Notes under the pieces: generated by a model
What the model saw: the letters and a program-made list of their open reading frames with translations, nothing else
Databases searched by the model: none
What the model was told of the DNA's origin: nothing
Shown here: positions 10,108 through 17,766 of the stretch, one piece after another
How the letters are laid out: each line of letters starts with the position of its first letter
How positions within the stretch are numbered: the first letter of the stretch is position 1
Program-made: the position numbers and the translations under genes
Assembly: GCF_024699965.1 (NCBI RefSeq)
Contig: NZ_JAJOMZ010000004.1
Span: 1,610,001-1,674,000, forward strand
DNA length: 64,000 nucleotides
From: Flavobacterium sp. J372
GTDB lineage: Bacteria; Bacteroidota; Bacteroidia; Flavobacteriales; Flavobacteriaceae
Direction: 5' to 3'

Positions 10108-10923
10108 ATGAGAACAAAACTACTTTCACTTTTTGTAACCGCAATACTTGCCACAAGTGTTGCAACTGCCCAAAAAACATGGGACTTCGGCAATGATGCT
10201 GCCAATTGGCCAATAGGTACCGGATACCCTAATAATTCTGTGGTTGATAATATGGGTATGTACGCAAATGAATCTGGTTCTATAACCAATTTCGGAGCTA
10301 TAACTACAAATAGCGCTGCATTTTCTGATGGTTATACCGCTGCACGCCGTTTTCAGCTAAATGGTGCGGGGTATACAAGCAGCACTGGCTTTGTAGCAAC
10401 ACCTGTACAACGTTTCCTGCATTTTGATGTAAGTGGCAATTGTACTGTTAAAGTATGGTTCAGGAGCGGATCAGCTTCAAGTGCACGCACAGTTTATGTT
10501 ACAGATGGGGCTACTGTGCTTGGCTCGGTTACAACAACTACTGATACTGGCGGAGATTACGGGATTATTACTGCAGCCAACAACGGCGGCCCGAAGAAAC
10601 TTTATGTATTTGGCGACCAGGCATGTAATATCTATAAAATTCAGGTTATTGGCGCAACTGTATCCAGTCCTGAACCAATAGTACTGGCTAATGAGCAATT
10701 TACTGCACTAAACGCTATAAAAGTTTTCGGAAGCCAAAAGCAGGTTTCTTTAGCTAATGTTACTGAAGCTACAAAAGTTGATGTGTACAGCCTAAGCGGT
10801 GCTCTTGTAAAATCATTAAGCACTGAGTCTGATACAGCTTTTGAACTTTCAGCTACGGGGCTTTATATTGTAAATCTTACAACTGGACAGGGCCGTAAGT
10901 CTGTAAAAGTAATGGTTCAATAA
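10108..10923 (+). CDS. Secreted WDFG-module protein with T9SS-like sorting tail
   Basis: A 271-residue protein of unknown function. It has a signal peptide (1 to about 21, ending VATAQ), then a beta-rich module starting KTWDFGNDAANWP (about 22-190), and a C-terminal domain of about 75 residues resembling a type A T9SS sorting signal (VDVYSLSGALVKSL ... GLYIVNLTTGQGRKSVKVMV). The WDFG module resembles those in front of the catalytic domain of the neighbouring large pectinesterase. No catalytic motif was recognised. The likeliest role is a surface-attached or released pectin-binding protein, by analogy with the enzyme-attached modules (inference). It has its own promoter and LacI-type operator and ends at a strong terminator. 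Confidence 0.75.
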   Translation: MRTKLLSLFVTAILATSVATAQKTWDFGNDAANWPIGTGYPNNSVVDNMGMYANESGSITNFGAITTNSAAFSDGYTAARRFQLNGAGYTSSTGFVATPVQRFLHFDVSGNCTVKVWFRSGSASSARTVYVTDGATVLGSVTTTTDTGGDYGIITAANNGGPKKLYVFGDQACNIYKIQVIGATVSSPEPIVLANEQFTALNAIKVFGSQKQVSLANVTEATKVDVYSLSGALVKSLSTESDTAFELSATGLYIVNLTTGQGRKSVKVMVQ

Positions 10924-10981
10924 TATTTAGTTTTATTTCAATACAGAGTTTAAGTTGAGTTTGATAAATGTTTTTTTGAAG

Positions 10982-11008
10982 GCAGCGGTTTTACCGCTGC
11001 TTTTTTTT
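10982..11008 (+). terminator. Terminator after the WDFG protein gene
   Basis: Perfect 8-bp stem GCAGCGGT / ACCGCTGC with a 3-base loop, followed by eight T. Confidence 0.85.
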
Positions 11009-11254
11009 ATTATATAAAGGCAGCTGATGGTTCGGTAAATTAATGATGTATTTGAGTTCATACTTTATAGTTTACAACAGCCTCTACATAACATAATTTT
11101 TTATAAAGCTTACATTGGCAATAGATTCTACAGAATAGTATATGCTTAGTTTCTTTATTTTATCCGCTACGGGCTATTTAGATCGACTCATAGAAGTAAA
11201 ATGAGCCGGAGAATAATCTTTCTCTAAAGGAATGTTTTGCTAAAAGTCACTTAT

Positions 11255-11286
11255 AAAAAAGCCTCCCCGCATAATTGCGGGGAGGC
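11255..11286 (-). terminator. Terminator of the PL1 pectate lyase gene
   Basis: Perfect 11-bp stem GCCTCCCCGCA / TGCGGGGAGGC with a TAAT loop. On the minus strand it is followed by six T (11260-11255). It lies 24 bp past the stop codon of the minus-strand lyase gene. Confidence 0.88.
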
Positions 11287-11309
11287 TTCACAAATTACAC
11301 AATCTGAAA

Positions 11310-13787
11310 CTATTTTTTCAAAATCTTTTTATCGGTAACACCAAACTCAGTGTAGACTTTTACGAGATAAGTACCTGCATTCAAATCATTCATATCAAGT
11401 TTTTTATTATTGCCGGTGCTATTTTTTACCATTTGCCCCAATAGGTTGTACACCATAATTTTTTCTATTGTGGCATCTCCTGTATATATGTTTAATTCGT
11501 TTGTGACAGGGTTAGGGTAGAGGCTCACAAATGCTTTAGTTTTATCATCAAGGCTCATTGGCGCATAAGCAGTTTTTATATAGTACAGGTTTGTAGTGCC
11601 GCCTTTTGTAATGGTGTTTTCACCTGCAGGGACTGATGTTATTATCACAACACCTGCTGATGCCGTATAATTGGTTCCGTTAAGTTTTATGGTTCCGTTA
11701 AAAGTAGGATCAAAAACCAGTGTGAGGGTTGATACCGCAGGAGTTGTGTATTTAATTACCGTTGCTGTTTCAATCTTAAGGCGGGCAGTTAAAGTCAGTC
11801 CGTCATAAGTTGTATTGCCCGGAGTAGAATTCATGTTAGCCGACGTGAAAGAATAGAATGTACTGTTGAGTCCTGATGCTGTGAAATTATGAATCTGGTC
11901 ACCGGTAGGCTGCGTGCCTAAGGTTACTATCCCCGTACCGGATACCGGTGTGCCCGTAGCGCCTGTTGTAGTTACCGTAAAGCTTACATCTGCTGTAGGA
12001 GTACCGGATACTGTAACGGTTTTAGCTGTCATGTCTTTAGTGAAATTAATACCAGATGCAGGCAATCCCGTCACATTTACGTCTGTAGCTGTGCCTCCCC
12101 AGGTAAATACCATATTTGCAATAGCATTGCCTGGTGCAACAGTCTGCTCATTGTTGGCAGGTATTGCCAGTGTTTGTGAGCTGCCTGTTGCGCCTTCACC
12201 CTGGATTGATACAAGCCCTGATGTGTATGATGTAAGTAAGGCCATAAGTGGTGCATGCACGGCAGATGAAGTGTCATCAGTTGCATTATTAAATGTATAT
12301 GTTATATCTCCTCCTGATACCCTGCCAGCGTATTGCATAACTTTGTCTTTGGCTACAGCAGGTTCATCGGGCACAAAACTGTTTACATAGAGTGCAGGGT
12401 TAGTATCAAAATTATTATAAGTGTTATTACCAAGTTTAGATTTGATATTGCTGCCTAAGATTTCATTGCGTGTTGTTGCCACATAGGCATCAAATTCAAT
12501 AGGGAAGGTTACAGGATCATATGCTACAAATCGTGTCTGGCCGCTCATTTCATTATTAAAAGCTTTGATTATGCCCCCGGCTTCACCTGAAAATGTCCCG
12601 TTTGCGCCATTAAATACGTCAGTACCCTGCATTGATATCATCATCGGATATTTGCACTTGCGGAAAAAGTTGCCTTCCATAAATACAGACGAACCTTCGG
12701 TTGAGCCTGCACCATACTTTGAGTTTCCGTCAAAATAATTATTATAGACGTGTGCTGAATAAAAACGAACGCGCGGGTGGCGCGAGTCACTATGGTCATA
12801 CCAATTATGGTGGTAGGTTATGTACAGCCCTACAGTTGTATTTTCGTTAAGCCCCAGTAAATTACATTTGCCGCTATCCCAAAAATGGTTATAAGAAAAT
12901 GTTACGTAAGTTGATTTTTTGCAATCCATAGCGCCATCACCCTTTGCCTGGTCGGCATCACCTCCGGGTGCGCCATAAAATAAGTCGCAGTGGTGTACCC
13001 ATACATGGTCATTATCCTGTTGCAGGCCAATATTATCACCTTCATCTGCATCGGTAAGCATAAAGCCCAGGTTGCGTACCTCTATGTTTGTACCTTTCTT
13101 TATACGAAGCCCCCAACCGTTTGCCACCGCATCAGAGCCTACACCTTCAAATGTTATAGACCCGGCAGGGTTATTATTATTTTCAATTACTATATCACCG
13201 TTCAGCATATAGGTCAAATCAGTAATGTTCCCTATAAGCCTTACAATAAGCGGCCTGTTATCGTTTCCTTTTTTAAAACCGTCGAGTATTCTTTGCAGGC
13301 CAATACACGGATTGGTAGTAGCGCCTGTAACATTTAATGAAACTGTATTTTTAGTGTTTTGCGTAATATAAATTATAACAGCATTTGCTTTAACCGTGCC
13401 ATCAAGATTGTATCCTCCCGGTACGTTGCCGCCGTGGTGCGCAAAACCTGTACGGTCATGCGGCAGCACCGTTATACTGCCGGATGTTGCTGCAGGGCCT
13501 TCAACACCACCGCTTACCGGCACTACTTTTACTGTGTAGCTCCCTGCTTTTAATCCAAGGATGTCTGCACGATAATATGTACCGTAACTGCGGATAAGCT
13601 GGTTATCAATAAGCTTATCGGTAAGGCCCTCACCTGTATAATAAACGTTGTAACTGTCAGCGCCAGCAACGGGAGCCCACTTAACATAAAGCGACTCGAG
13701 CCAGCCGGTTTGCTGTGTAAAATTTACCTGCGCCTGTATCTGCATACTTACAAGCAAGAAAATCAAATAGAGTAAAAATCTTTTCAT
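11310..13787 (-). CDS. Secreted PL1 pectate lyase with T9SS sorting domain
   Basis: About 825 residues, starting at the ATG at 13787, which begins a clear signal peptide ([20 protein letters not shown]). The longer frame to 13850 would place the start before the operator and in front of that signal. After an Fn3-like domain (about 22-115) comes a PL1 right-handed beta-helix (about 120-500) with the family segments [27 protein letters not shown] (calcium-binding Asp) and [18 protein letters not shown]. Then come a putative Ig-like domain, a further beta module and a type A T9SS sorting domain ([15 protein letters not shown] ... KKILKK). It cleaves homogalacturonan outside the cell. It is transcribed divergently from the 13976 operon, with LacI-type operators in front of both. 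Confidence 0.92.
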   Translation of the reverse strand: MKRFLLYLIFLLVSMQIQAQVNFTQQTGWLESLYVKWAPVAGADSYNVYYTGEGLTDKLIDNQLIRSYGTYYRADILGLKAGSYTVKVVPVSGGVEGPAATSGSITVLPHDRTGFAHHGGNVPGGYNLDGTVKANAVIIYITQNTKNTVSLNVTGATTNPCIGLQRILDGFKKGNDNRPLIVRLIGNITDLTYMLNGDIVIENNNNPAGSITFEGVGSDAVANGWGLRIKKGTNIEVRNLGFMLTDADEGDNIGLQQDNDHVWVHHCDLFYGAPGGDADQAKGDGAMDCKKSTYVTFSYNHFWDSGKCNLLGLNENTTVGLYITYHHNWYDHSDSRHPRVRFYSAHVYNNYFDGNSKYGAGSTEGSSVFMEGNFFRKCKYPMMISMQGTDVFNGANGTFSGEAGGIIKAFNNEMSGQTRFVAYDPVTFPIEFDAYVATTRNEILGSNIKSKLGNNTYNNFDTNPALYVNSFVPDEPAVAKDKVMQYAGRVSGGDITYTFNNATDDTSSAVHAPLMALLTSYTSGLVSIQGEGATGSSQTLAIPANNEQTVAPGNAIANMVFTWGGTATDVNVTGLPASGINFTKDMTAKTVTVSGTPTADVSFTVTTTGATGTPVSGTGIVTLGTQPTGDQIHNFTASGLNSTFYSFTSANMNSTPGNTTYDGLTLTARLKIETATVIKYTTPAVSTLTLVFDPTFNGTIKLNGTNYTASAGVVIITSVPAGENTITKGGTTNLYYIKTAYAPMSLDDKTKAFVSLYPNPVTNELNIYTGDATIEKIMVYNLLGQMVKNSTGNNKKLDMNDLNAGTYLVKVYTEFGVTDKKILKK

Positions 13788-13806
13788 GATATATAGGTAA
13801 TAATTA

Positions 13807-13820
13807 TGTAATCGATTGCA
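13807..13820 (-). promoter_or_regulatory. LacI-type operator, site 3
   Basis: On the minus strand this reads TGCAATCGATTACA, directly downstream of a perfect TAAATTTG -7 box and 19 bp before the PL1 start codon. It lies 154 bp from site 4, so looping between the two is possible. Confidence 0.72.
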
Positions 13821-13850
13821 CAAATTTAAATTATATTTTTTATCATTCAA
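13821..13850 (-). promoter_or_regulatory. Bacteroidota-type promoter of the PL1 lyase gene
   Basis: Minus-strand TTG (13850-13848), 19-bp spacer, then TAAATTTG (13828-13821), matching the Bacteroidota consensus in sequence and spacing. Operator site 3 follows with no gap. Confidence 0.68.
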
Positions 13851-13952
13851 TATTTTTTAGAAAAATAATTACATACAACATAATAAATATTGATATAATT
13901 TATGTTTATTATAATTTTTGAAAAGATTTAATACAGATTGGTAATGTTTAAG

Positions 13953-13960
13953 TAAGTTTG
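13953..13960 (+). promoter_or_regulatory. -7 element of the 13976 operon
   Basis: TAAGTTTG matches TAnnTTTG exactly and is immediately followed by operator site 4. No well-spaced -33 TTG is seen. The start codon is only 16-19 bp downstream, so the mRNA leader would be very short. Confidence 0.45.
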
Positions 13961-13974
13961 TGTAATCGATTGCG
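13961..13974 (+). promoter_or_regulatory. LacI-type operator, site 4
   Basis: TGTAATCGATTGCG, the inverse orientation of sites 1-2 with one mismatch at the last base. It ends 1 bp before the ATG at 13976. Confidence 0.68.
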
Positions 13975-13975
13975 T

Positions 13976-14917
13976 ATGATGATTTGCAAACTCTTTTTTA
14001 TAACGATACTTCTTTTACTTTCCTGCATTTGCACTGGGCAAAGTGCTTTAGATACTTCTTACACGATACATAGTACTTATACAAAAGAAATCCGCAAATT
14101 TCCTTTCATCACGATAGCTAAGCGGGAAAAAGATAAGTCGATTACAGTCAATAAAAATGTAGTTTATAAACGAATAGGCAACCGCGCACTTCACTTTGAT
14201 GCATTTTTTAGTAATGGAGGGCCGACTTACCCTGCAGTGATATTAATACACGGAGGTGGATGGAAATCAGGCAGCAAAGAACAAATGAATTTGCTTGCGC
14301 AGGAGATAGCGGCAAGGGGATATTCATGCTTTTGTGTGCAATACCGGCTTTCCGGTGAAGCTGTTTATCCGGCAGCCATCCAGGATGTACAGGCAGCAAT
14401 AAGGTTTATCAAAACCAACGCAGCAATGTTTGGTGCCGACCCTGGCAAAGTAGCAGTTTTAGGCTGTTCATCCGGCGGGCAAATGGCAGCGCTTATCGGT
14501 ACAGCTAATGCCGGGCACAAATCTGGCGACTATAATTATCCCAATCATAATGTTATAGATGCAATCATAAATATGGATGGCATACTCGCCTTTCACCATC
14601 CGGAATCGAAAGAGGGCAAAGTTGCGTCACAGTGGCTTGGCGGAACATATGAGGAAAAGCCTGAGGTGTGGGAGGAAGCATCTGCGCTTACCTATGCCGG
14701 TGATAAAACACCGCCGATATTGTTCATAAACACCGACATGCCGCGCTTTCATGCCGGGCGTGATGATATGATTGCTGTACTTAATAAATATAATATTTAC
14801 AGCGATGTAAAAACCATAAAAAGTTCGCCACATTCGTTTTGGTTCTTTGACCCGTGGTTTGACCAGATAGTGGAGTGGTCGGTACAATTTTTAGATAAAG
14901 TATTAAAAGGTAAATAA
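13976..14917 (+). CDS. Secreted alpha/beta hydrolase (probable esterase)
   Basis: About 313 residues. The ATG at 13976 (or 13979) is preferred because it begins a signal peptide (MMICKLFFITILLLLSCICTGQ); the longer TTG-started frame at 13958 runs through the operator. The fold is an esterase/lipase-type alpha/beta hydrolase with the oxyanion-hole motif HGGGW (about residue 90) and the nucleophile elbow GCSSGGQ. A C-terminal His is in SSPHSFWFF. Family members deacylate sugars, and the setting next to pectinesterase and acetylesterase genes suggests removal of acetyl or feruloyl groups from pectin (inference). Its stop overlaps the next gene's start (TAATG), so the two are translationally coupled. 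Confidence 0.85.
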   Translation: MMICKLFFITILLLLSCICTGQSALDTSYTIHSTYTKEIRKFPFITIAKREKDKSITVNKNVVYKRIGNRALHFDAFFSNGGPTYPAVILIHGGGWKSGSKEQMNLLAQEIAARGYSCFCVQYRLSGEAVYPAAIQDVQAAIRFIKTNAAMFGADPGKVAVLGCSSGGQMAALIGTANAGHKSGDYNYPNHNVIDAIINMDGILAFHHPESKEGKVASQWLGGTYEEKPEVWEEASALTYAGDKTPPILFINTDMPRFHAGRDDMIAVLNKYNIYSDVKTIKSSPHSFWFFDPWFDQIVEWSVQFLDKVLKGK

Positions 14918-15882
14918 TGAAAACATTAAAGATTATTGCAGCACTCCTGCTGGTATCATACAATGGAGTTCACAGCCAGGAAACAAGTAAAAAGAAACAG
15001 GCTAAAACCTATGCTGAAATTTCAGTAAAAGAGGATGGTAAATGGGAAGGGCGCAAATATATAGGCGGCACTTTTAAAAATGTAAACAGCCTAAGGGTTG
15101 CTGATGAGCATACCGATCATTCTTTTGACATACGTTATGAAGGCCCGGGGTGGGAGTCAGACAAAGTGGGCTACAGGCTTTATCTGGACTGGCGAAATGC
15201 TATTGATATTTTCGGGAAAGTAACTGACACAATGGTGCTGCATAAAGTAGGCCTGGACGGTTTTGAGTCTTACCACCACATGAGCCCCTGGGGTATGGAC
15301 ATACTTAAAGCCGGAAAATCGCTTGGTATTGGCGCAATAGGAAGGTATAATGGCACTGAAGTATTACACTTTAACCAGGTTGATTCAACCTTTGCAAGGG
15401 TTGATAACAGCCCGAAATCTTCAGATGTGACAGTACGTTATAAAGGCTGGCAGACGGCAGGGGACAAGATTGATTTTGAATCGAAGCTATCTATAAGCCC
15501 TGGGCAGCGTTACACAAAACATACCATAAAGGCTTCTAAAAAAATTGAAGGTATTTGTACAGGCATTGTAAGCTTTAAAGATATTGCTTTGGTAAAGAAA
15601 GAAAGCACGAATAAGAAATGGGCCTATATTGCAACGTATGGTATGCAGACGCTTAATAATGATAAACTGGGGATGGCCATTTTTTATGAGACAAATACAG
15701 TATCACAGCAGGTAAAAGGCCCGCATGACCACCTGCTTATTTTTAAGCCTGCCACAAAGCCGGTAACATTCTATTTTCTAGGGGCATGGGAAAAAGAAAA
15801 AAATGGTATAACTACCGAAACCGAATTTTATAATTACCTTGACACAAAGCTGGCAGAACTAAACAAAGCCGGCAAAATATAA
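14917..15882 (+). CDS. DUF4861 family secreted protein
   Basis: A 321-residue protein with a signal peptide (1 to about 20, ending NGVHSQ). The sequence resembles the DUF4861 family, which is often found in pectin loci of Bacteroidota (from memory of the family). Visible features are YIGGTFKNVNSLRVADEHTDHSFDIRYEGPGWESDKVGYRLYLDWRNA in two parts, ESYHHMSPWGMDIL, and PHDHLLIFKPATKPVTFYFLGAWE near the end. It appears beta-rich. No biochemical role is assigned here. It could be a lyase, a hydrolase or a binding protein for rhamnogalacturonan. It overlaps the preceding esterase gene by one base and is 8 bp from the next pectinesterase gene. Confidence 0.75.
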   Translation: MKTLKIIAALLLVSYNGVHSQETSKKKQAKTYAEISVKEDGKWEGRKYIGGTFKNVNSLRVADEHTDHSFDIRYEGPGWESDKVGYRLYLDWRNAIDIFGKVTDTMVLHKVGLDGFESYHHMSPWGMDILKAGKSLGIGAIGRYNGTEVLHFNQVDSTFARVDNSPKSSDVTVRYKGWQTAGDKIDFESKLSISPGQRYTKHTIKASKKIEGICTGIVSFKDIALVKKESTNKKWAYIATYGMQTLNNDKLGMAIFYETNTVSQQVKGPHDHLLIFKPATKPVTFYFLGAWEKEKNGITTETEFYNYLDTKLAELNKAGKI

Positions 15883-15890
15883 ATTAACAA

Positions 15891-16892
15891 ATGAAGTTGA
15901 AAGTGACATTGTTTACAATACGGGCTATCATAATGATTGCGTGTGTGTCATTTTCTGCTATTGCACAGGATAAGCCAAAAGCTGATGCGTTTTACAAAAT
16001 TGTTGCACACGATGGCTCAGGAGACTATACAACCATACAGGCAGCTATTGATGATTCTAAATCATTCCCTCCGCAGCGTATAACCATTTTTATAAAAAAC
16101 GGCACATACCATGAAAAGGTAAAAGTGCATGAATGGAACCCGGATATTACCCTGATAGGCGAAAGCCGGGAAGGCACAGTCATTACTTACAATGATTATT
16201 TTGCGAAAGTAAATACAGGCATTAATAGTACGTTTCATACCTACACAATGCTTGTGGAAGGTGATGGGTTTATTGCCAGAGACCTTACGATTGTAAACGC
16301 ATCGGGCGATGCAGGGCAGGCGGTGGCATTGTCTGTCCATGCCAATAACGCAATCGTGGTAAACTGTTCCATTCTCGGCAATCAGGATACGCTCTATGTA
16401 AGCGGTAACGGTTTCAGGATCTATTTTGAAAATTGCCTCATAACAGGTACAACCGATTTTATATTTGGCAGTGCCACAGCCTATTTTAAGAGCTGTACAC
16501 TCCATAGCCTCAAGAACTCTTACATCACGGCGGCATCAACCCCGCAGGGCGAAGCATACGGTTTTGTGTTTGATGATTGCCGGCTTACTGCTGAAAGAGG
16601 AATTGATGCCGTGTACCTGGGCCGCCCCTGGAGGCCTTACGCCAAAACGGTGTTTATAAATTGTATGATGGATGCGCATATCAAACCCGAAGGCTGGTAT
16701 AACTGGAATAAACAAGAGGCTGAACGTACTGCTTTTTATGCAGAATATAATTGTTCAGGTACAGGATATAAACCGTCAGATCGGGTAAAATGGTCGTACC
16801 AACTCACCAAAAGGCAGGCAAAAGCGTATACTGTCGAAAATTGCCTGGGTGTTGCTATGGCTGCCAGAATCAAACAACTACAACTGAAATGA
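15891..16892 (+). CDS. CE8 pectinesterase (pectin methylesterase)
   Basis: A 333-residue single-domain pectin methylesterase with an N-terminal signal peptide (ending about residue 25, FSAIAQ). The CE8 motifs are all present: DGSGDYTTIQAAID at the start of the beta-helix, GNQDTLYVSG (acid Asp), TTDFIFGSATAYF (nucleophile Asp) and YLGRPWRPYA (substrate-binding Arg and Trp). It removes methyl groups from homogalacturonan so that pectate lyases can act. It is far smaller than the T9SS-exported CE8 enzyme at 6246, so the two may work at different places (periplasm versus outside). Its stop overlaps the next gene's start by 4 bases (ATGA). Confidence 0.95.
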   Translation: MKLKVTLFTIRAIIMIACVSFSAIAQDKPKADAFYKIVAHDGSGDYTTIQAAIDDSKSFPPQRITIFIKNGTYHEKVKVHEWNPDITLIGESREGTVITYNDYFAKVNTGINSTFHTYTMLVEGDGFIARDLTIVNASGDAGQAVALSVHANNAIVVNCSILGNQDTLYVSGNGFRIYFENCLITGTTDFIFGSATAYFKSCTLHSLKNSYITAASTPQGEAYGFVFDDCRLTAERGIDAVYLGRPWRPYAKTVFINCMMDAHIKPEGWYNWNKQEAERTAFYAEYNCSGTGYKPSDRVKWSYQLTKRQAKAYTVENCLGVAMAARIKQLQLK

Positions 16893-17624
16893 AAAACTAC
16901 TTCTTAATATTCATAATGTTGGCGAGTGTGACTGCCATAGCGCAAAAAGTTACTATTTACGGGATAGGCGATTCTACCATGGCTGATAAAAAGAATCCGT
17001 CTCAAAACCCTGAGCATGGGTGGCTGCAGGTTTTCCCACAGTTTGTTACGGCAGACGTAAAGGTTGTTAACAAAGCAGTAAATGGGCGCAGCACCAGAAA
17101 CTTTATTGAAGAGGGGAGGTGGGATTCCATCACCAGAGTTCTGAAAAAGGGTGATTATGTGTTTATACAATTCGGGCATAATGACGCGAAGGCTGATGAC
17201 CCTAAGCGTTATACCAACCCCCCACACGGCCTATCGCTATAACCTTATGCGGTTTGTAAATGAAACCCGGCAAAGAGGAGCGGTACCTGTGCTATTTTCA
17301 TCTATTGCACGGCGAAAGTTTAATGAACAGGGCGCATTGGTTAGCTCACATGGCGATTATTCCCTTGAGGTGCGGCTTGTGGCAGCTGAACTTAAAGTTC
17401 TTTTTATCGACCTGGAATATTATACTGAGCTTCTTGAGCAGTCATACGGCCCTGAAAAATCGAAAGAGCTGCACCTGCATTTTGCACCCAAAGAGAACCC
17501 TTATTACCCTGAAGGTAAAAAAGACGATACGCATTTGAGCATTAAGGGCGCAACCGAAATAGCGAAAATTGCTGCCCGTGAACTTAAAAAAACTATTCCT
17601 GCGCTAAGGAAATTTTTGAAGTAA
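16889..17624 (+). CDS. CE12 rhamnogalacturonan acetylesterase (frameshifted)
   Basis: A SGNH/GDSL hydrolase of about 244 residues, interrupted by one extra C in the C6 run at 17218-17223. With five C the frame continues RYTNPHTAYRYNLMRFVN. All SGNH blocks are present: GIGDSTMADKK (Ser), GRSTRNFI (Gly), FGHNDAK (Asn) and DDTHLSIKG (Asp, His). A signal peptide ends near residue 18 (VTAIAQ). The family removes acetyl groups from the galacturonate of rhamnogalacturonan I. It is the last gene of the operon and overlaps the pectinesterase gene by 4 bases, which decides the start over any upstream codon. Confidence 0.88.
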
Positions 17625-17715
17625 GCCTTATTAAATGTTTATAAAAAATCTTACTTTTTTTAATTGGTTATATCTATCGGATATTCTCCGGGAAGTTAGT
17701 TCAGATAGTCAAAAT

Positions 17716-17748
17716 CAAAAAGCCTCCTGTGATGAACAAGAGGCTTTT
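17716..17748. terminator. Bidirectional terminator between convergent operons
   Basis: Stem AAAAGCCTC / GAGGCTTTT (9 bp) with A- and T-rich flanks. It serves the pectin operon (plus) and the GH13 operon (minus), whose stop codons lie on either side. Confidence 0.75.
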
Positions 17749-17766
17749 ATTCACAATTCTACCAAT

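Larger units (their letters stand above)
10924..11309. other. Intergenic region between convergent genes
   Basis: This 386-bp gap holds two terminators, one facing each way (10982-11008 and 11255-11286). The AT-rich 240 bp between them shows no ORF, RNA or repeat that I could recognise. Confidence 0.6.

Noticed and set aside
13788..13850. 21-residue N-terminal extension of the PL1 lyase
   Set aside because: It covers the operator and part of the promoter, and the signal peptide starts at the internal ATG at 13787.
13958..13975. TTG-started extension of the alpha/beta hydrolase
   Set aside because: It would translate the operator and put residues ahead of a good signal peptide; the ATG at 13976 is preferred.
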